Both the position numbers and the translations under genes were made by a program. This document shows, piece after piece, positions 16,595 to 25,763 of a stretch of DNA of 64,000 bases (positions within the stretch are counted from its first letter, which is position 1; the number at the start of each line of letters is the position of its first letter). Origin of the DNA: Nonomuraea turcica (GTDB lineage: Bacteria; Actinomycetota; Actinomycetes; Streptosporangiales; Streptosporangiaceae); assembly GCF_030718205.1 (NCBI RefSeq), contig NZ_JAUZQF010000041.1, positions 1 to 64,000 on the forward strand. Direction: 5' to 3'. A model generated the notes under the pieces. That model made no database searches, was not told the origin of the DNA, and saw only the letters and a program-made list of their open reading frames with translations.

Positions 16595-17470
16595 TCACGG
16601 ATTTCGTGACGCGAGCAGGCGGCGCAGGGCCGTGGGGGTGTGGCCGACATGGCGGCGGATCGTGCGGGTCAGGTGCGCCTGGTCGGCGAACCCCAGGTCG
16701 GCGGCGAGCACGGCCAGGCTCGGCTCGCCGTTTTCCAGCCGGTCGAGCGCCCGCCCCACGCGGACCCGGTTGCGGTAGTGGGTCAGCGAGATGCCGAGCT
16801 CGCGGGTGAAGGCCCGGCTGAGCTGGTAAGGCGACACCTCCAGGAACTCGGCCAGCGACAGCAACCCGCCCGCCGCCGGGTGCCCGGCCGTGATGGCCTC
16901 GCGGGCGGCGCCGACGATGGCGGCGCTCGTGCGCATGGTGGCATGCCCTGGACGGCCGGCGACGGCCCCTGGTCGGCCGGCGGTGGCAGATGGGCGGTGG
17001 ATGGCGGCCTTCGGGGAGCGGTCGGCATCCTGCGCGAGGGCGGCGCCGATCAGCGGCAGCAGCGACTCGGCCACCGCGAAGTCGGTGTCGCCGCCGCGCG
17101 CGGCCGCGAGCACACGGCGGTGGGCGAGGTCGAGGCGGGCGTCCACGTAGATGGTCGAGCGTGCCGTACGGGCGCCCTCGCCGGCGAGCACCCGCCACAG
17201 CCGGGGCGACAGCGACAGCGAGGTGCACACGTCGCCGCCCGCCGGATGGGCGAAGTGCTCCTCCTCACCCGGCACCCCGAGGTAGGCCATGGTCGGGTCG
17301 GCGACCACGCTCCGGCCGTCGGCCTTGCGCCGGAACGTGCCGCGGCGCACCAGCACCACCCGATATCGGTCGTTCACCTCCGCGGCCGACCAGCCTCGGT
17401 GGTCCTCGACGCAGGTCACCGCGTCGAGGGTGAATCCGGGCCCGGTAGCGAGAAGCACGGAGGAACGCAC
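16595..17470 (-). CDS. AraC-family transcriptional regulator
   Basis: About 291 residues from the GTG at 17470; an ATG at 17524 would add 18 residues. The N-terminal cupin-like sensor (RYRVVLVRRGTFRRKADGRS) precedes a C-terminal double HTH: LSLAEFLEVSPYQLSRAFTR, then LAVLAADLGFADQAHLTRTI. A linker at about residues 155-185 holds repeated Ala/Gly/Arg-Pro runs (ATAGRPGAVAGRPGHA). It is divergent from the VOC-protein gene 89 bases away, so it may regulate that gene. Confidence 0.85.
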   Translation of the reverse strand: MRSSVLLATGPGFTLDAVTCVEDHRGWSAAEVNDRYRVVLVRRGTFRRKADGRSVVADPTMAYLGVPGEEEHFAHPAGGDVCTSLSLSPRLWRVLAGEGARTARSTIYVDARLDLAHRRVLAAARGGDTDFAVAESLLPLIGAALAQDADRSPKAAIHRPSATAGRPGAVAGRPGHATMRTSAAIVGAAREAITAGHPAAGGLLSLAEFLEVSPYQLSRAFTRELGISLTHYRNRVRVGRALDRLENGEPSLAVLAADLGFADQAHLTRTIRRHVGHTPTALRRLLASRNP

Positions 17471-17558
17471 GCGACGAACGCTACGCCGCCCCTCCGACAA
17501 ATCCCGGCGCGCAAGGATGTTCAAGACCCGGCCGACCCGTCACCGGCACGCTGTCCTC

Positions 17559-17912
17559 ATGACCACGACGACATTGACCTCCATAGTCATCGACTGCGCC
17601 GACCCGACGGCCCTGGCGGCCTTCTACGCCAAGGCGACCGGATGGCGTGTCACCGACGGCGACGCCGACTTCGCCGGTCTCGAAGGCGGCCCGGTCTCGA
17701 TCGGGTTCCAGCGGATCGACGGCTACCAGGGCCCGGGCTGGCCCAACGACGGCAAGCACGTGCACCTGGAGTTCCAGGTCCCCGACGTCGAGACCGCCAA
17801 GAAGGAGCTGACCGCGCTGGGCGCCACCGTCCCCGGCTTCCAGCCGGGCGGCGACTCCTGGACCGTCCTCCTCGACCCCGAAGGCCACCCCTTCTGCATC
17901 ATGCAGGCCTAG
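17559..17912 (+). CDS. VOC-superfamily (glyoxalase/bleomycin-resistance fold) protein
   Basis: 117 residues with two beta-alpha-beta-beta-beta modules: LTSIVIDCADPTALAAFYAK and KHVHLEFQVPDVETAKKELT. It ends GHPFCIMQA. The glutamate in LDPEGHPF and the histidine in KHVHLEF are usual metal positions. This subgroup is small and often acts as a dioxygenase-like or drug-binding protein. Substrate not known. The divergent AraC gene is the likely regulator. Confidence 0.82.
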   Translation: MTTTTLTSIVIDCADPTALAAFYAKATGWRVTDGDADFAGLEGGPVSIGFQRIDGYQGPGWPNDGKHVHLEFQVPDVETAKKELTALGATVPGFQPGGDSWTVLLDPEGHPFCIMQA

Positions 17913-17929
17913 AAGGCGGACAAGAAGGC

Positions 17930-18644
17930 CTAGAGGGCGGCGAAGAACGCCCTGATGTCGTCCGCCAGCAGAGCGGGGGCCTGCAGCGCGGCATAGTGGC
18001 CGCCGGTGGCGAACTCCGACCAGTGCACCACGTTGTGGACCTGCTCGGCGTAGCGCCGCACAGTGCTGTCGCCGGGGAAGACCGCGATGCCGGTCGGCGT
18101 CTTGTCGGGCTCGTCAGGCGGCGCCCAGTCGGGCGCGCTCTCCCGGTACAGACGCCCGGACGAGCTGGCCGTTCCGGTGAACCAGTAAAGGGACACGTTG
18201 GTCAGGACGTCGTCGGCGGACATGGCCCCGACGTCCCGACCCAGGAGGCGAACGCGTCCAGGTTCCAGGCGAGCTGCCCGGCCGGCGAGTCGACCAGGGC
18301 GTAGGCGAGGGTCTGCGGCCGGGTGCCCTGGATCACGGCGCACCCGGAGACCTCCTGCCACTCCAGCCGTGCGTGAGCAGCAGCGGCAGCGCATCCTCCC
18401 GGGCCGATCGCACGTGCGCGAAGTGGACGCGCTGCCCGTCGATCTCGGTCGTGTACTCCGGTAGGACGTTCAGCCGGGCCTCGTGCTCACGCCACGCATA
18501 CGCATGGAGCCAGTAGTCCGCCAGCTCGCGGACCGCCTGCGGCGGCACCCGTACGACCACCCCACTCCCTCGAGCGCGTCCGGCCCAGGCGCGCAAGGAG
18601 ATCGTCCAGCTGGGCTGCGGTATGTCGATGACGAATGCGTCCAT
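17930..18644 (-). pseudogene. Epoxide hydrolase with large internal deletion and frameshift
   Basis: The N-terminal epoxide-hydrolase domain is recognisable (MDAFVIDIPQ, then RELADYWLHAYAWREHEARL and LPLLLTHGW). The frame then jumps to the late segment GTRPQTLAYALVDSPAGQLA in another frame, and a second shift leads to DVLTNVSLYWFTGTASSSGR and the C-terminus. About 170 residues in the middle, including the nucleophile Asp, are missing. The gene cannot encode an active enzyme. It is divergent from a regulator that is also damaged. Confidence 0.8.
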
Positions 18645-18686
18645 GCTCGCCACGCTAGGACCGATTGCGGCCATATTCGGGCCACA

Positions 18687-19245
18687 ATGGCGAGCGTGCT
18701 GAACACCCGTCCACTCCACGCCCGGCGTCTCCGGCGGCTACCGCCTCGGCGCCGGCGCCGAACTGCCGCCGCTGCTGCTCGACGATGACGAGGCCGTCGC
18801 GGTCGCGGTGGGGTTGCGTACCGCCGCGAACGGCACCGTGACCGGCATCGAGGAGACCTCCCTGCGTGCCCTCTCCAAGCTCGAACAGGTCCTGCCGGCC
18901 CGCCTGCGCCTCCGCGTCAACACGCTGCAGACGCACACCGTGCGGATCAACCGGGACGGCCCCACCGTGGACGCCGGCGTGCTCACCCGCGTGGCCTCCG
19001 CCTGCCGCGATCAGGAGGAGCTGCGTTTCGACTACACCGACCATCAGGGGATCGCCGGCCGGACCGCCGGCACGGTGGGGCCCGTGGACGAGCACTCCTG
19101 CGTGCTCACCCTCCGCGGTGACGACCTCCACCTCATGTCAGTGGTCGTGGCCTTCCTCGACGTCGACTTCGAGGTGCTCGAACCGGTCGAGCTGAAGGAA
19201 AAGCTGCACATCCTCGGGCAGCGCCTACTCTCCTCTAGAATCTGA
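18687..19245 (+). pseudogene. YafY/WYL-type regulator lacking its DNA-binding domain
   Basis: A start MASVLNT is followed directly, out of frame, by the segment that normally comes after the HTH (TPGVSGGYRLGAGAELPPLL). The WYL domain and C-terminus then follow (DQEELRFDYTDHQGIAGRTA and so on). Roughly 45 residues of the helix-turn-helix are deleted. Intact genes of this type usually stand divergent from hydrolase genes, as this one does. The rest of the frame is open to 19245. Confidence 0.75.
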
Positions 19246-19249
19246 TTCT

Positions 19250-20029
19250 GTGTCGTCGACGTCAGCGTTTTTCACCCGGAAGCAGGGCGAGTTGATCCCC
19301 TCGCCGCACGCTCGCGGCCCCTGGTCCCCCGACATGCTCCACGGCCGCCTCCTCGGCGGGCTCGCCGCCCGTGCCCTCGAGGAGGCCCACGGCGAGCCGG
19401 GCCTGCACTTCGCCCGGCTGACCGTCGACCTGTTCCGCAACAGCCCGATGCTGCCCGTCACCGTGGAGACCACCCTGGTCAGGGACGGGCGCCGGATTCG
19501 GGTCGCCGACGCGGTCATCTCCACCGAGCAGGGGGTGATCGGGCGGGCCAGCGCCGTGCTGCTACGGCAGAGCGGGCCGCCTGGCGGTGCGCAGACCCTC
19601 GTCACGCCCGCCTGGGACGAGCCCGCACCGGACGGGCCGCCGGCCGAGTGGACCGGGTGGAGGCCGCCGTTCGATCTGTGGCGGCTGACCGAATGGGGCG
19701 CCCCGGGACCGGGGCGGGCGTGGATGCGGGAGACGTATCCGCTGGTGGACGAGGAAGCGGTGTCGCCGTTCGTCCGGGCGGCGCTGGCGGCCGACTTCGC
19801 CAGCCCGCTGAGCAACGCCGGAACGGACGGGCTGCGTTTTATCAACGCTGATTACACGCTGACCCTCGCCCGCCTCCCGGACAGCGACGTCCTCGGCATC
19901 GAGGCCACGGGACACGTGAACGCGGCCGGCGTCGCCACCGGCCAGGTCACCCTGCACGACACGACCGGGCCTATCGGCTTCTGTACGGTGACGGCGGTGG
20001 CCAACCCGGCCGGCATCGCCGGCCGCTGA
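19250..20029 (+). CDS. Thioesterase-family protein (double hot-dog fold)
   Basis: 259 residues from a GTG start. RGPWSPDMLHGRLLGGLAAR near residue 23 corresponds to the hot-dog helix, and AVLLRQSGPPGGAQTL closes the first half. The second half ends with ATGHVNAAGVATGQVTLHDT. This matches actinobacterial acyl-CoA thioesterase-like proteins (TesB/4HBT_3 group). It would hydrolyse acyl-CoA; chain preference unknown. It starts 4 bases after the damaged regulator's stop. Confidence 0.75.
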   Translation: MSSTSAFFTRKQGELIPSPHARGPWSPDMLHGRLLGGLAARALEEAHGEPGLHFARLTVDLFRNSPMLPVTVETTLVRDGRRIRVADAVISTEQGVIGRASAVLLRQSGPPGGAQTLVTPAWDEPAPDGPPAEWTGWRPPFDLWRLTEWGAPGPGRAWMRETYPLVDEEAVSPFVRAALAADFASPLSNAGTDGLRFINADYTLTLARLPDSDVLGIEATGHVNAAGVATGQVTLHDTTGPIGFCTVTAVANPAGIAGR

Positions 20030-20052
20030 CCCGGTTGTGCCCCCGAGCCCCG

Positions 20053-20385
20053 TCAGGCTTCGGCGAACACCTCGTAGTGGTCGACGGTCCGTTCCCGGTC
20101 GACCAGGAACGCGTCGTCCTCGGGATAGAAGACCGCGCTGCCCGGATCGTCCCCGGCGAACGCCTTGATCGCGTCCCACGACTCCCACAGGGAGATCAAG
20201 AAGAACTCGGTCCTGTCGCCTGCGTCGCGCCTGGTGAAGTAGGCGCCCCGGTTGCCCGGAGTCGAGGTGTATCCGGTGAAGCCGGTGCGCAGCAGATAGG
20301 CCTCGTAGGCCTTCGCGTCGCTCGATCGCGTCCAGCCCCGCCACGTGCGAACGATCATAAGGTCCATGATGCTGCCACCGGCCAT
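20053..20385 (-). CDS. Antibiotic-biosynthesis-monooxygenase (ABM) fold protein
   Basis: 104-110 residues. Starts are possible at 20385 and at 20367 (MDLMIVRTWRGW), the latter with GGTGG 7 bases upstream. The ferredoxin-like ABM core shows MIVRTWRGWTRSSDAKAYEA and TEFFLISLWESWDAIKAFAG. Such small proteins act as cofactor-less monooxygenases or heme-degrading enzymes, or have no known substrate. It converges with the thioesterase gene. Confidence 0.72.
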   Translation of the reverse strand: MAGGSIMDLMIVRTWRGWTRSSDAKAYEAYLLRTGFTGYTSTPGNRGAYFTRRDAGDRTEFFLISLWESWDAIKAFAGDDPGSAVFYPEDDAFLVDRERTVDHYEVFAEA

Positions 20386-20499
20386 CGCCGTACAGCGGTG
20401 ACATCCCTTCTGTGACGAAGGCGTCCGGATCAGTGAACCGCCGGCGCGTTTCCCGCGTACGCACTGGCAGACGCTTCAACGGATCAAAGGCGGGAGACC

Positions 20500-21204
20500 A
20501 TGACGAGGCCAGGCCCCATCCTCACGTTGCTGGCGGGCATGGCGACCACGGCCGCCCTGGTGTCGCTCAGCCTCGCCGAGTCGCCCGCACCACCCCAGTC
20601 CGGCGGCATGACCTCGGCGTCCATGGAGAACCCGACGCCGACCGGCACCGCGGGCGAGGACTACCCGGCGGCCGGACCGCAAGACCCTGCCCAGACCCCG
20701 ACCGGCAGCCCGAGCGCCGCACCCGCGACCGGGGTCGTCCGCGCCGACTACGCGACCCGGGTCCGGGGCAGCCGCGGGCTCTTGGCGATCTCCGTTCGCG
20801 GTGCCAAGGCGATCGCGTACTTCTGCGACGGCGAAACCGAAGCCTGGTTCCAGGGCACGGCCGACGGCGGCATCCTGACCCTGGAGGGCTTCGGCGGCGC
20901 CGACGTGAGCGCCGAGATCGCCGATGGCGCGGCCGTCGGCGAACTGTCGATCGGCGATCGGCGCTGGGACTTCACCGCGCCGACGGTGCGCAAGCCGTCG
21001 GGCCTCTACAGGGCGACGGCGCTGGTCCGGGGCGCGAAGCTGGTGGCCGGATGGATCTACCTGCCGGACGGCAGCAGAGTCGGCGCCGTGACCCTGGACG
21101 GCGCACTGGTCACCGCGGAGATCCCCGAGCCCGGGCAGGCCACGGTGATCAAGGGCGCGGTGATCACCCCTGAGGACGTGGACGCATTCATGGGAGGGCT
21201 GTGA
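20500..21204 (+). CDS. Secreted or membrane-tethered protein of unknown function
   Basis: 234 residues. An N-terminal hydrophobic segment (ILTLLAGMATTAALVSLSLA) acts as signal or anchor. A Pro/Thr/Ser linker (about residues 28-75) is followed by a beta-rich domain (RGLLAISVRGAKAIAYFCDG, then GWIYLPDGSRVGAVTL). No family recognised. Its last bases form GTGA with the next gene, which encodes a multi-helix membrane protein with histidines, so the two probably work together at the cell surface. Confidence 0.75.
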   Translation: MTRPGPILTLLAGMATTAALVSLSLAESPAPPQSGGMTSASMENPTPTGTAGEDYPAAGPQDPAQTPTGSPSAAPATGVVRADYATRVRGSRGLLAISVRGAKAIAYFCDGETEAWFQGTADGGILTLEGFGGADVSAEIADGAAVGELSIGDRRWDFTAPTVRKPSGLYRATALVRGAKLVAGWIYLPDGSRVGAVTLDGALVTAEIPEPGQATVIKGAVITPEDVDAFMGGL

Positions 21205-21761
21205 TGTACGACACCGAAGTCACCCGCCGGTCCGGCCCGGGCGCCATCCTGCTGCTCCTGCCCCTCGGCGTGGGCGCTCTCGTCGCCGTCGCCCTCGGCC
21301 GCTACGGCACGCTGCACCAGCCCACCGGCTTCGCCGTCGGCGTCGCGGGCTTCTCCGGCGCGCTCCCGATGAAGGCCTGGCTGACCACGGGCGCGTTCCT
21401 CCTCGCCGGGGTCCAGCTCTTCTCCTCCCTGGTGATGTGGGGCCGGATCCGGCTGGACCTGCCGTGGGTCTATGGCCTGCACCGCTGGTCGGGCCGGCTG
21501 GCGTTCCTGCTGACGCTGCCGGTCGCCTTCCACTGCCTGTACGCCCTGGGGGCGCGCTACGACGGCACCCGCGTGCTGGTCCACTCCCTGGCGGGCTGCT
21601 TCTTCTACGGGATCTTCACCACCAAGATGCTGGCCCTGTCCCGGCGCGGGATTCCCCCGTGGGCGTTCCCCATCCTGGGCGGGCTGGCCTTCACGGCGCT
21701 GGTGGCCCTCTGGGTGACCTCGTCGCTGTGGTTCTTCACGACGGCCGGCCTGACATGGTGA
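21201..21761 (+). CDS. Cytochrome b561-like / DUF6529-type membrane protein
   Basis: 186 residues (GTG at 21201, or the ATG directly after it) with five hydrophobic helices. Histidines sit in helix contexts LHRWSGRLAF, AFHCLYALG and LVHSLAGC, spaced as in heme-b561 or ferric-reductase-like proteins. Heme binding is an inference. It is coupled to the upstream secreted protein, which suggests an electron-transfer or surface-redox pair. A strong hairpin follows the stop. Confidence 0.7.
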   Translation: MMYDTEVTRRSGPGAILLLLPLGVGALVAVALGRYGTLHQPTGFAVGVAGFSGALPMKAWLTTGAFLLAGVQLFSSLVMWGRIRLDLPWVYGLHRWSGRLAFLLTLPVAFHCLYALGARYDGTRVLVHSLAGCFFYGIFTTKMLALSRRGIPPWAFPILGGLAFTALVALWVTSSLWFFTTAGLTW

Positions 21762-21763
21762 CG

Positions 21764-21791
21764 GCGGCCCGCTCCGCTCGGAGCGGGCCGC
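21764..21791. terminator. Bidirectional hairpin terminator
   Basis: Perfect 12-base arms (GCGGCCCGCTCC and its complement) with loop GCTC, lying between convergent stops at 21761 and 21799. There is no T-tract on the plus side, as is common in high-GC actinobacteria. Confidence 0.8.
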
Positions 21792-21798
21792 ACCGCGG

Positions 21799-23223
21799 CT
21801 AGGCCGGGTGTTCGGCGCGGTCGCCGGACCAGTCGGTGTGGAAGGAGCCCTCCTTGTCCACCCGGTGGTAGGTGTGGGCGCCGAAGAAGTCGCGCAACCC
21901 CTGCACCAGCGCCGCCGGCAGCCGGTCGCGCCGCAGCCCGTCGTAGTAGGCCAGCGCCGAGGAGAAGCCCGGCGTGGGCACGCCGATCTGCACCGCCGTG
22001 GTGACCACGCGCCGCCAGGCCTCCTGCGCCGCGTCCAGCGCCGCCGCGAACGTGGGGTCGGCCAGCAGCGTCGGCAGGTTCGGGTTGGCGTCGTAGGCGG
22101 AGCGGATCCGGTCCAGGAACTTGGCCCTGATGATGCACCCGCCCCGCCAGATGGTGGCCATGGCGCCCAGGTCCAGGTCCCAGCCGTACTCCTTCGAGGC
22201 GGCCGCCATCTGGTCGAAGCCCTGCGCGTACGCCACGATCTTGGACGCGTACAGTGCCTGCCGCACGTCCTCGATGAGCTCCCGCCCGCCGACCCCGGAC
22301 AACTTCGGCCCCGCCAGCGACGCGGCGGCGGCCCGCTGCTCCGGGTGCCCGGACAGCGCTCGGGCGAATGTCGCCTCAGCGATGCCCGTCACCGGGACGC
22401 CGAGGTCGAGCGCGCTCTGCACGGTCCAGCGGCCGGTGCCCTTCTGCTCGGCCTGATCGACCACGACGTCCACGAACGGCTTGCCCGTCTCGGCGTCCAC
22501 CTGCTCGAGCACCTCGGCGGTGATCTCGATCAGGTAGGAGTCCAGCTCGCCGCGGTTCCACTCCCTGAACACCTCGGCCAGCTCGGCCGGAGTCGCGCCC
22601 AGGGCCTGACGGAGCAGATCGTACGACTCGGCGATGAGCTGCATGTCCGAGTATTCGATGCCGTTGTGCACCATCTTCACGAAGTGCCCCGCGCCGTCCG
22701 GGCCGACGTGCACCGAGCACGGCACCCCGTCCACGGTGGCCGCGATGTCCTGCAGGATCGGGCCGAGCGCTTCCCACGACTCCTTCGACCCGCCCGGCAT
22801 GATGCTCGGGCCGTGCAGCGCGCCCTCCTCGCCGCCGGAGATGCCGGTGCCGACGAAGTGGATGCCCCGCTCACGCAGCGCGGCCTCGCGCCGGCGGGTG
22901 TCCTCGAAGTGCGCGTTGCCGCCGTCGACGATCATGTCGCCCGGTTCCATCAGGTCGGCGAGCTGGTCGATCACCGCGTCGGTGCCCGCACCCGCCTTGA
23001 CCATGATGATCGCCCGCCGGGGCCGCTTCAGCGAGGCCACGAAGGCGGCGAGGTCCTCGGACGGCACGAACGTGCCCTCCCCGCCGAACTCCTTGACCAG
23101 CTGCTGGGTACGGCCGAACGTCCGGTTGTGCACGCCCACCGCGTAGCCGTGCCTGGCGAGATTGCGTGCCAGGTTGCGCCCCATGGTGGCCAGGCCCGTG
23201 ACGCCGATGTCTGCCAAGTCCAT
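21799..23223 (-). CDS. gnd: 6-phosphogluconate dehydrogenase, NADP-type, decarboxylating
   Basis: 474 residues, the usual length of the long-form enzyme. It oxidises 6-phosphogluconate to ribulose-5-phosphate in the pentose phosphate pathway. Features include the N-terminal Rossmann motif GVTGLATMGRNLARNLARHG, the substrate signature GISGGEEGALHGPSIMPGG, the catalytic KMVHNGIEYSDMQ and the C-terminal GTGRWTVQSALDLGVPV. The ATG at 23223 is favoured by AAGGAG 7 bases upstream; a TTG at 23229 is in frame. Confidence 0.96.
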   Translation of the reverse strand: MDLADIGVTGLATMGRNLARNLARHGYAVGVHNRTFGRTQQLVKEFGGEGTFVPSEDLAAFVASLKRPRRAIIMVKAGAGTDAVIDQLADLMEPGDMIVDGGNAHFEDTRRREAALRERGIHFVGTGISGGEEGALHGPSIMPGGSKESWEALGPILQDIAATVDGVPCSVHVGPDGAGHFVKMVHNGIEYSDMQLIAESYDLLRQALGATPAELAEVFREWNRGELDSYLIEITAEVLEQVDAETGKPFVDVVVDQAEQKGTGRWTVQSALDLGVPVTGIAEATFARALSGHPEQRAAAASLAGPKLSGVGGRELIEDVRQALYASKIVAYAQGFDQMAAASKEYGWDLDLGAMATIWRGGCIIRAKFLDRIRSAYDANPNLPTLLADPTFAAALDAAQEAWRRVVTTAVQIGVPTPGFSSALAYYDGLRRDRLPAALVQGLRDFFGAHTYHRVDKEGSFHTDWSGDRAEHPA

Positions 23224-23286
23224 TTTCAAGCTCCTTTATGGGGAATACGCCTGATCCAGCCCGGGAGTTCGGGGGGATATTCCCTC

Positions 23287-23985
23287 TTAATCGAAACGCA
23301 CGCCGAGTTCGTCAAGCCTGGCCAGCATGTCCGCCGGATCGGCGTACACCCTGAAGGCTCCCGCACGTTCGAGCTCGTCCCTCCCATACCCTCCCGACAG
23401 GAGTCCGATCCCGAGCGCGCCGGCCCGGCGGGCGGCGAGCAGGTCCCAGACGCTGTCGCCCACCACCATGGCATGCCGCGGATCCACACGCACCAGGTCC
23501 GCCCCGGCGAGGAACAGGTCGGGGTCGGGCTTCGCACGCCGCACCATGTCGCGGGTGATCATCGGGGTGTCCTCCGGCAGCCCCAGCATGCCGAGCGCCA
23601 GCCTGGCCGTGCGGGCATACCCACTGGTCGCGATCGCCCAGGGCACGCCGCGCGTGGTGAGCTCCGACAGCAGCTCGGCCGCGCCGGGCAGCGGCTTGAC
23701 GGAGTGGACCTGCTGCTCGTACGCCTCCATGTGCGTGGTCTGCAGCTGGTCGATCTGCTCCCGCGACAGCTTCAGTCCGGTCTCACGCAGCAGCGCGCTG
23801 ACGAACAGCCCGCCGCTCATGCCGATGCGGCGGTGGATGCGCCACACCGACAGGTCGATCCCCATGCTCGACAACGCCTGCCGCCAGGCGATGACGTGCT
23901 GGTAAACGCTGTCGATCAAGGTGCCGTCAAGGTCGAAGAGGAAGGCGGGCGTCGGAGCTTGCGGGAAGTCGCTCATGGGGTCCAT
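23287..23985 (-). CDS. HAD-superfamily phosphatase
   Basis: 232 residues. Motif I is FLFDLDGTLIDS, motif II is AIATSG, the lysine is in RRAKPDPDLF and motif IV is VVGDSVWDLLAARRAG. A helical cap between motifs I and II makes it subfamily I (beta-phosphoglucomutase/phosphoglycolate phosphatase-like). The substrate is probably a small sugar phosphate. It lies upstream of gnd on the same strand, but 63 bases separate them. Confidence 0.88.
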   Translation of the reverse strand: MDPMSDFPQAPTPAFLFDLDGTLIDSVYQHVIAWRQALSSMGIDLSVWRIHRRIGMSGGLFVSALLRETGLKLSREQIDQLQTTHMEAYEQQVHSVKPLPGAAELLSELTTRGVPWAIATSGYARTARLALGMLGLPEDTPMITRDMVRRAKPDPDLFLAGADLVRVDPRHAMVVGDSVWDLLAARRAGALGIGLLSGGYGRDELERAGAFRVYADPADMLARLDELGVRFD

Positions 23986-23999
23986 GACACCATGAGGAC

Positions 24000-24644
24000 A
24001 TGCGGATCATCATTGCAGGTGGCCATGGGAAGATCGGGCTGCGGCTGGCGGAGCGCCTCAAGTCGGGCGCGGTCGGCCTGGTGCGCAACCCTGCCCACGT
24101 CGCCGACGTCGAGGCCACCGGAGCCGAGGCCGTGGTCTGCGACCTGGAGAAGGCGAGCCTGGACGAGGTGACGGAGATCGTGCGCGGCGCGGACGCCGTG
24201 GTGTTCGCCGCGGGCGCGGGGCCCGGCAGCGGCGCGGCACGCAAGGACACCGTGGACCGGGCCGCGTCCGTGCTGCTCGCCGAGGCCGCGGAGAGGGCGG
24301 GGGTGGGGCGCTTCATCCAGATCTCGTCCATGGGCGCGGGCAAGCCGCCGGCGCCGGGCCGGGACGAGGTGTGGGCCGCGTACATCGACGCCAAGACCGC
24401 CGCCGAGGAGGACCTGCGCCGCCGCGACGGCCTGGCCTGGACGATCGTCCGCCCCGGCCGCCTGACCGACGAGCCGGGCACGGGCCTGGTCCGGCTGGCG
24501 CCCGAGGTGCCGCCGGGGTCGGTGCCGCGCGACGACGTGGCCGCCGTGATCATGGCGCTGCTCGACAACCCGGGCACGGCCGGCCAGACCCTGGAACTCG
24601 TCTCCGGCGCGACGCCCATCCGCACCCTCGTCGCGACAGAGTGA
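24000..24644 (+). CDS. NAD(P)-binding SDR-like protein (NmrA/YwnB type)
   Basis: 214 residues. The glycine-rich N-terminus IIIAGGHGKIGLRLAERL is an atypical-SDR nucleotide-binding motif. IQISSMGAG and WTIVRPGRLTDEPGTG are family segments. There is no clear YxxxK in the usual place, in line with non-classical SDRs that may act as redox sensors or epimerases. It ends 5 bases before the aldo/keto reductase start, forming a two-gene operon. Confidence 0.82.
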   Translation: MRIIIAGGHGKIGLRLAERLKSGAVGLVRNPAHVADVEATGAEAVVCDLEKASLDEVTEIVRGADAVVFAAGAGPGSGAARKDTVDRAASVLLAEAAERAGVGRFIQISSMGAGKPPAPGRDEVWAAYIDAKTAAEEDLRRRDGLAWTIVRPGRLTDEPGTGLVRLAPEVPPGSVPRDDVAAVIMALLDNPGTAGQTLELVSGATPIRTLVATE

Positions 24645-24649
24645 GAACC

Positions 24650-25690
24650 ATGACTGAATATCGTGTACTCGGACGTACCGGACTCAAGGTCAGTCCTCTC
24701 TGCCTCGGCGCGATGATGTTCGGCTGGTGGGGGGAGTCCGATCCCGGCGAGTCAGCCCGGATCATCGACCGGGCGCTGGACACGGGGGTCAACTTCATCG
24801 ACACCGCCGACGTCTACTCGCAGGGGCAGTCGGAGGAGTTCGTCGGCCAGGCGCTCGCCAAGTCCGGCAAGCGGCACCAGGTGGTGCTGGCCACGAAGTG
24901 CCACGGCGTCATGGGGGAGGGGCCCAACGAGCGGGGCAACTCCCGCCGCTGGATCTTCCAGGCCGTCGAGAACAGCCTGCGCCGGCTCGGCACCGACTGG
25001 ATCGACCTCTACCAGATCCACCGCCCCGACCCGGACACCGACATCGAGGAGACCCTCGGCGCACTCACCGACCTCGTCCGCCAGGGCAAGGTGCGCTACA
25101 TCGGCAGCTCCACCTTCCCCGCCCACCAGATCGTCGAAGCCCAGTGGGCGTCGGACCGGCGCGGGCTGGAGCGGTTCGTGTGCGAGCAGCCGCCGTACTC
25201 GCCGCTCGTGCGCGGCATCGAGGCCGGCGTGCTGCCCGTGGCCGAGAAGTACGGCATGGGCGTCATCGTCTGGAGCCCGCTCGCCGGCGGCTGGCTGAGC
25301 GGCAACTACCGCAAGGGCCAGGACGTGCCGCAGACCCGCAGGGCGCAGCGGCTGCCCGACCGCTACGACCTGACGCAGGAGGTCAACCAGCGCAAGCTCG
25401 ACGCGGTCGAGAAACTCGCCGTGCTGGCCGAGGAGGCCGGGATCACGCTGATCGAGTTGTCGATCGCGTTCACGATCCGGCACCGGGCCGTGACCTCGGC
25501 GATCATCGGGCCGCGCACCATGGAGCACCTGGAGAGCCAGCTCACCGCCGCCGACGTGCGGCTGAGCGACGACGTGCTCGACCGGATCGACGAGATCGTC
25601 GCGCCCGGCGTCACGCTCAACCCGGCCGACGCGGGCTGGCTGCCGCCGCAGCTGGCCGAGGCGAGCCTGCGCCGGCGGCCCCTGACCTGA
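24650..25690 (+). CDS. Aldo/keto reductase
   Basis: 346 residues. The N-terminus MTEYRVLGRTGLKVSPLCLG matches the YdjG/YajO-type AKR subfamily. The catalytic Asp-Tyr are in FIDTADVYSQGQSEE, the Lys in VVLATKCHG and the His in LYQIHRPDPDTD. It reduces carbonyl compounds with NADPH. The ATG at 24650 has GAGAACC just upstream and follows the SDR-like gene closely. Confidence 0.92.
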   Translation: MTEYRVLGRTGLKVSPLCLGAMMFGWWGESDPGESARIIDRALDTGVNFIDTADVYSQGQSEEFVGQALAKSGKRHQVVLATKCHGVMGEGPNERGNSRRWIFQAVENSLRRLGTDWIDLYQIHRPDPDTDIEETLGALTDLVRQGKVRYIGSSTFPAHQIVEAQWASDRRGLERFVCEQPPYSPLVRGIEAGVLPVAEKYGMGVIVWSPLAGGWLSGNYRKGQDVPQTRRAQRLPDRYDLTQEVNQRKLDAVEKLAVLAEEAGITLIELSIAFTIRHRAVTSAIIGPRTMEHLESQLTAADVRLSDDVLDRIDEIVAPGVTLNPADAGWLPPQLAEASLRRRPLT

Positions 25691-25763
25691 TACTTGCTGA
25701 TTACTGGCTATCGCTTGCGGCCTGAACGGCTAGGTGTCCCTTGAAGCGTGGAGGGGGCATTCG

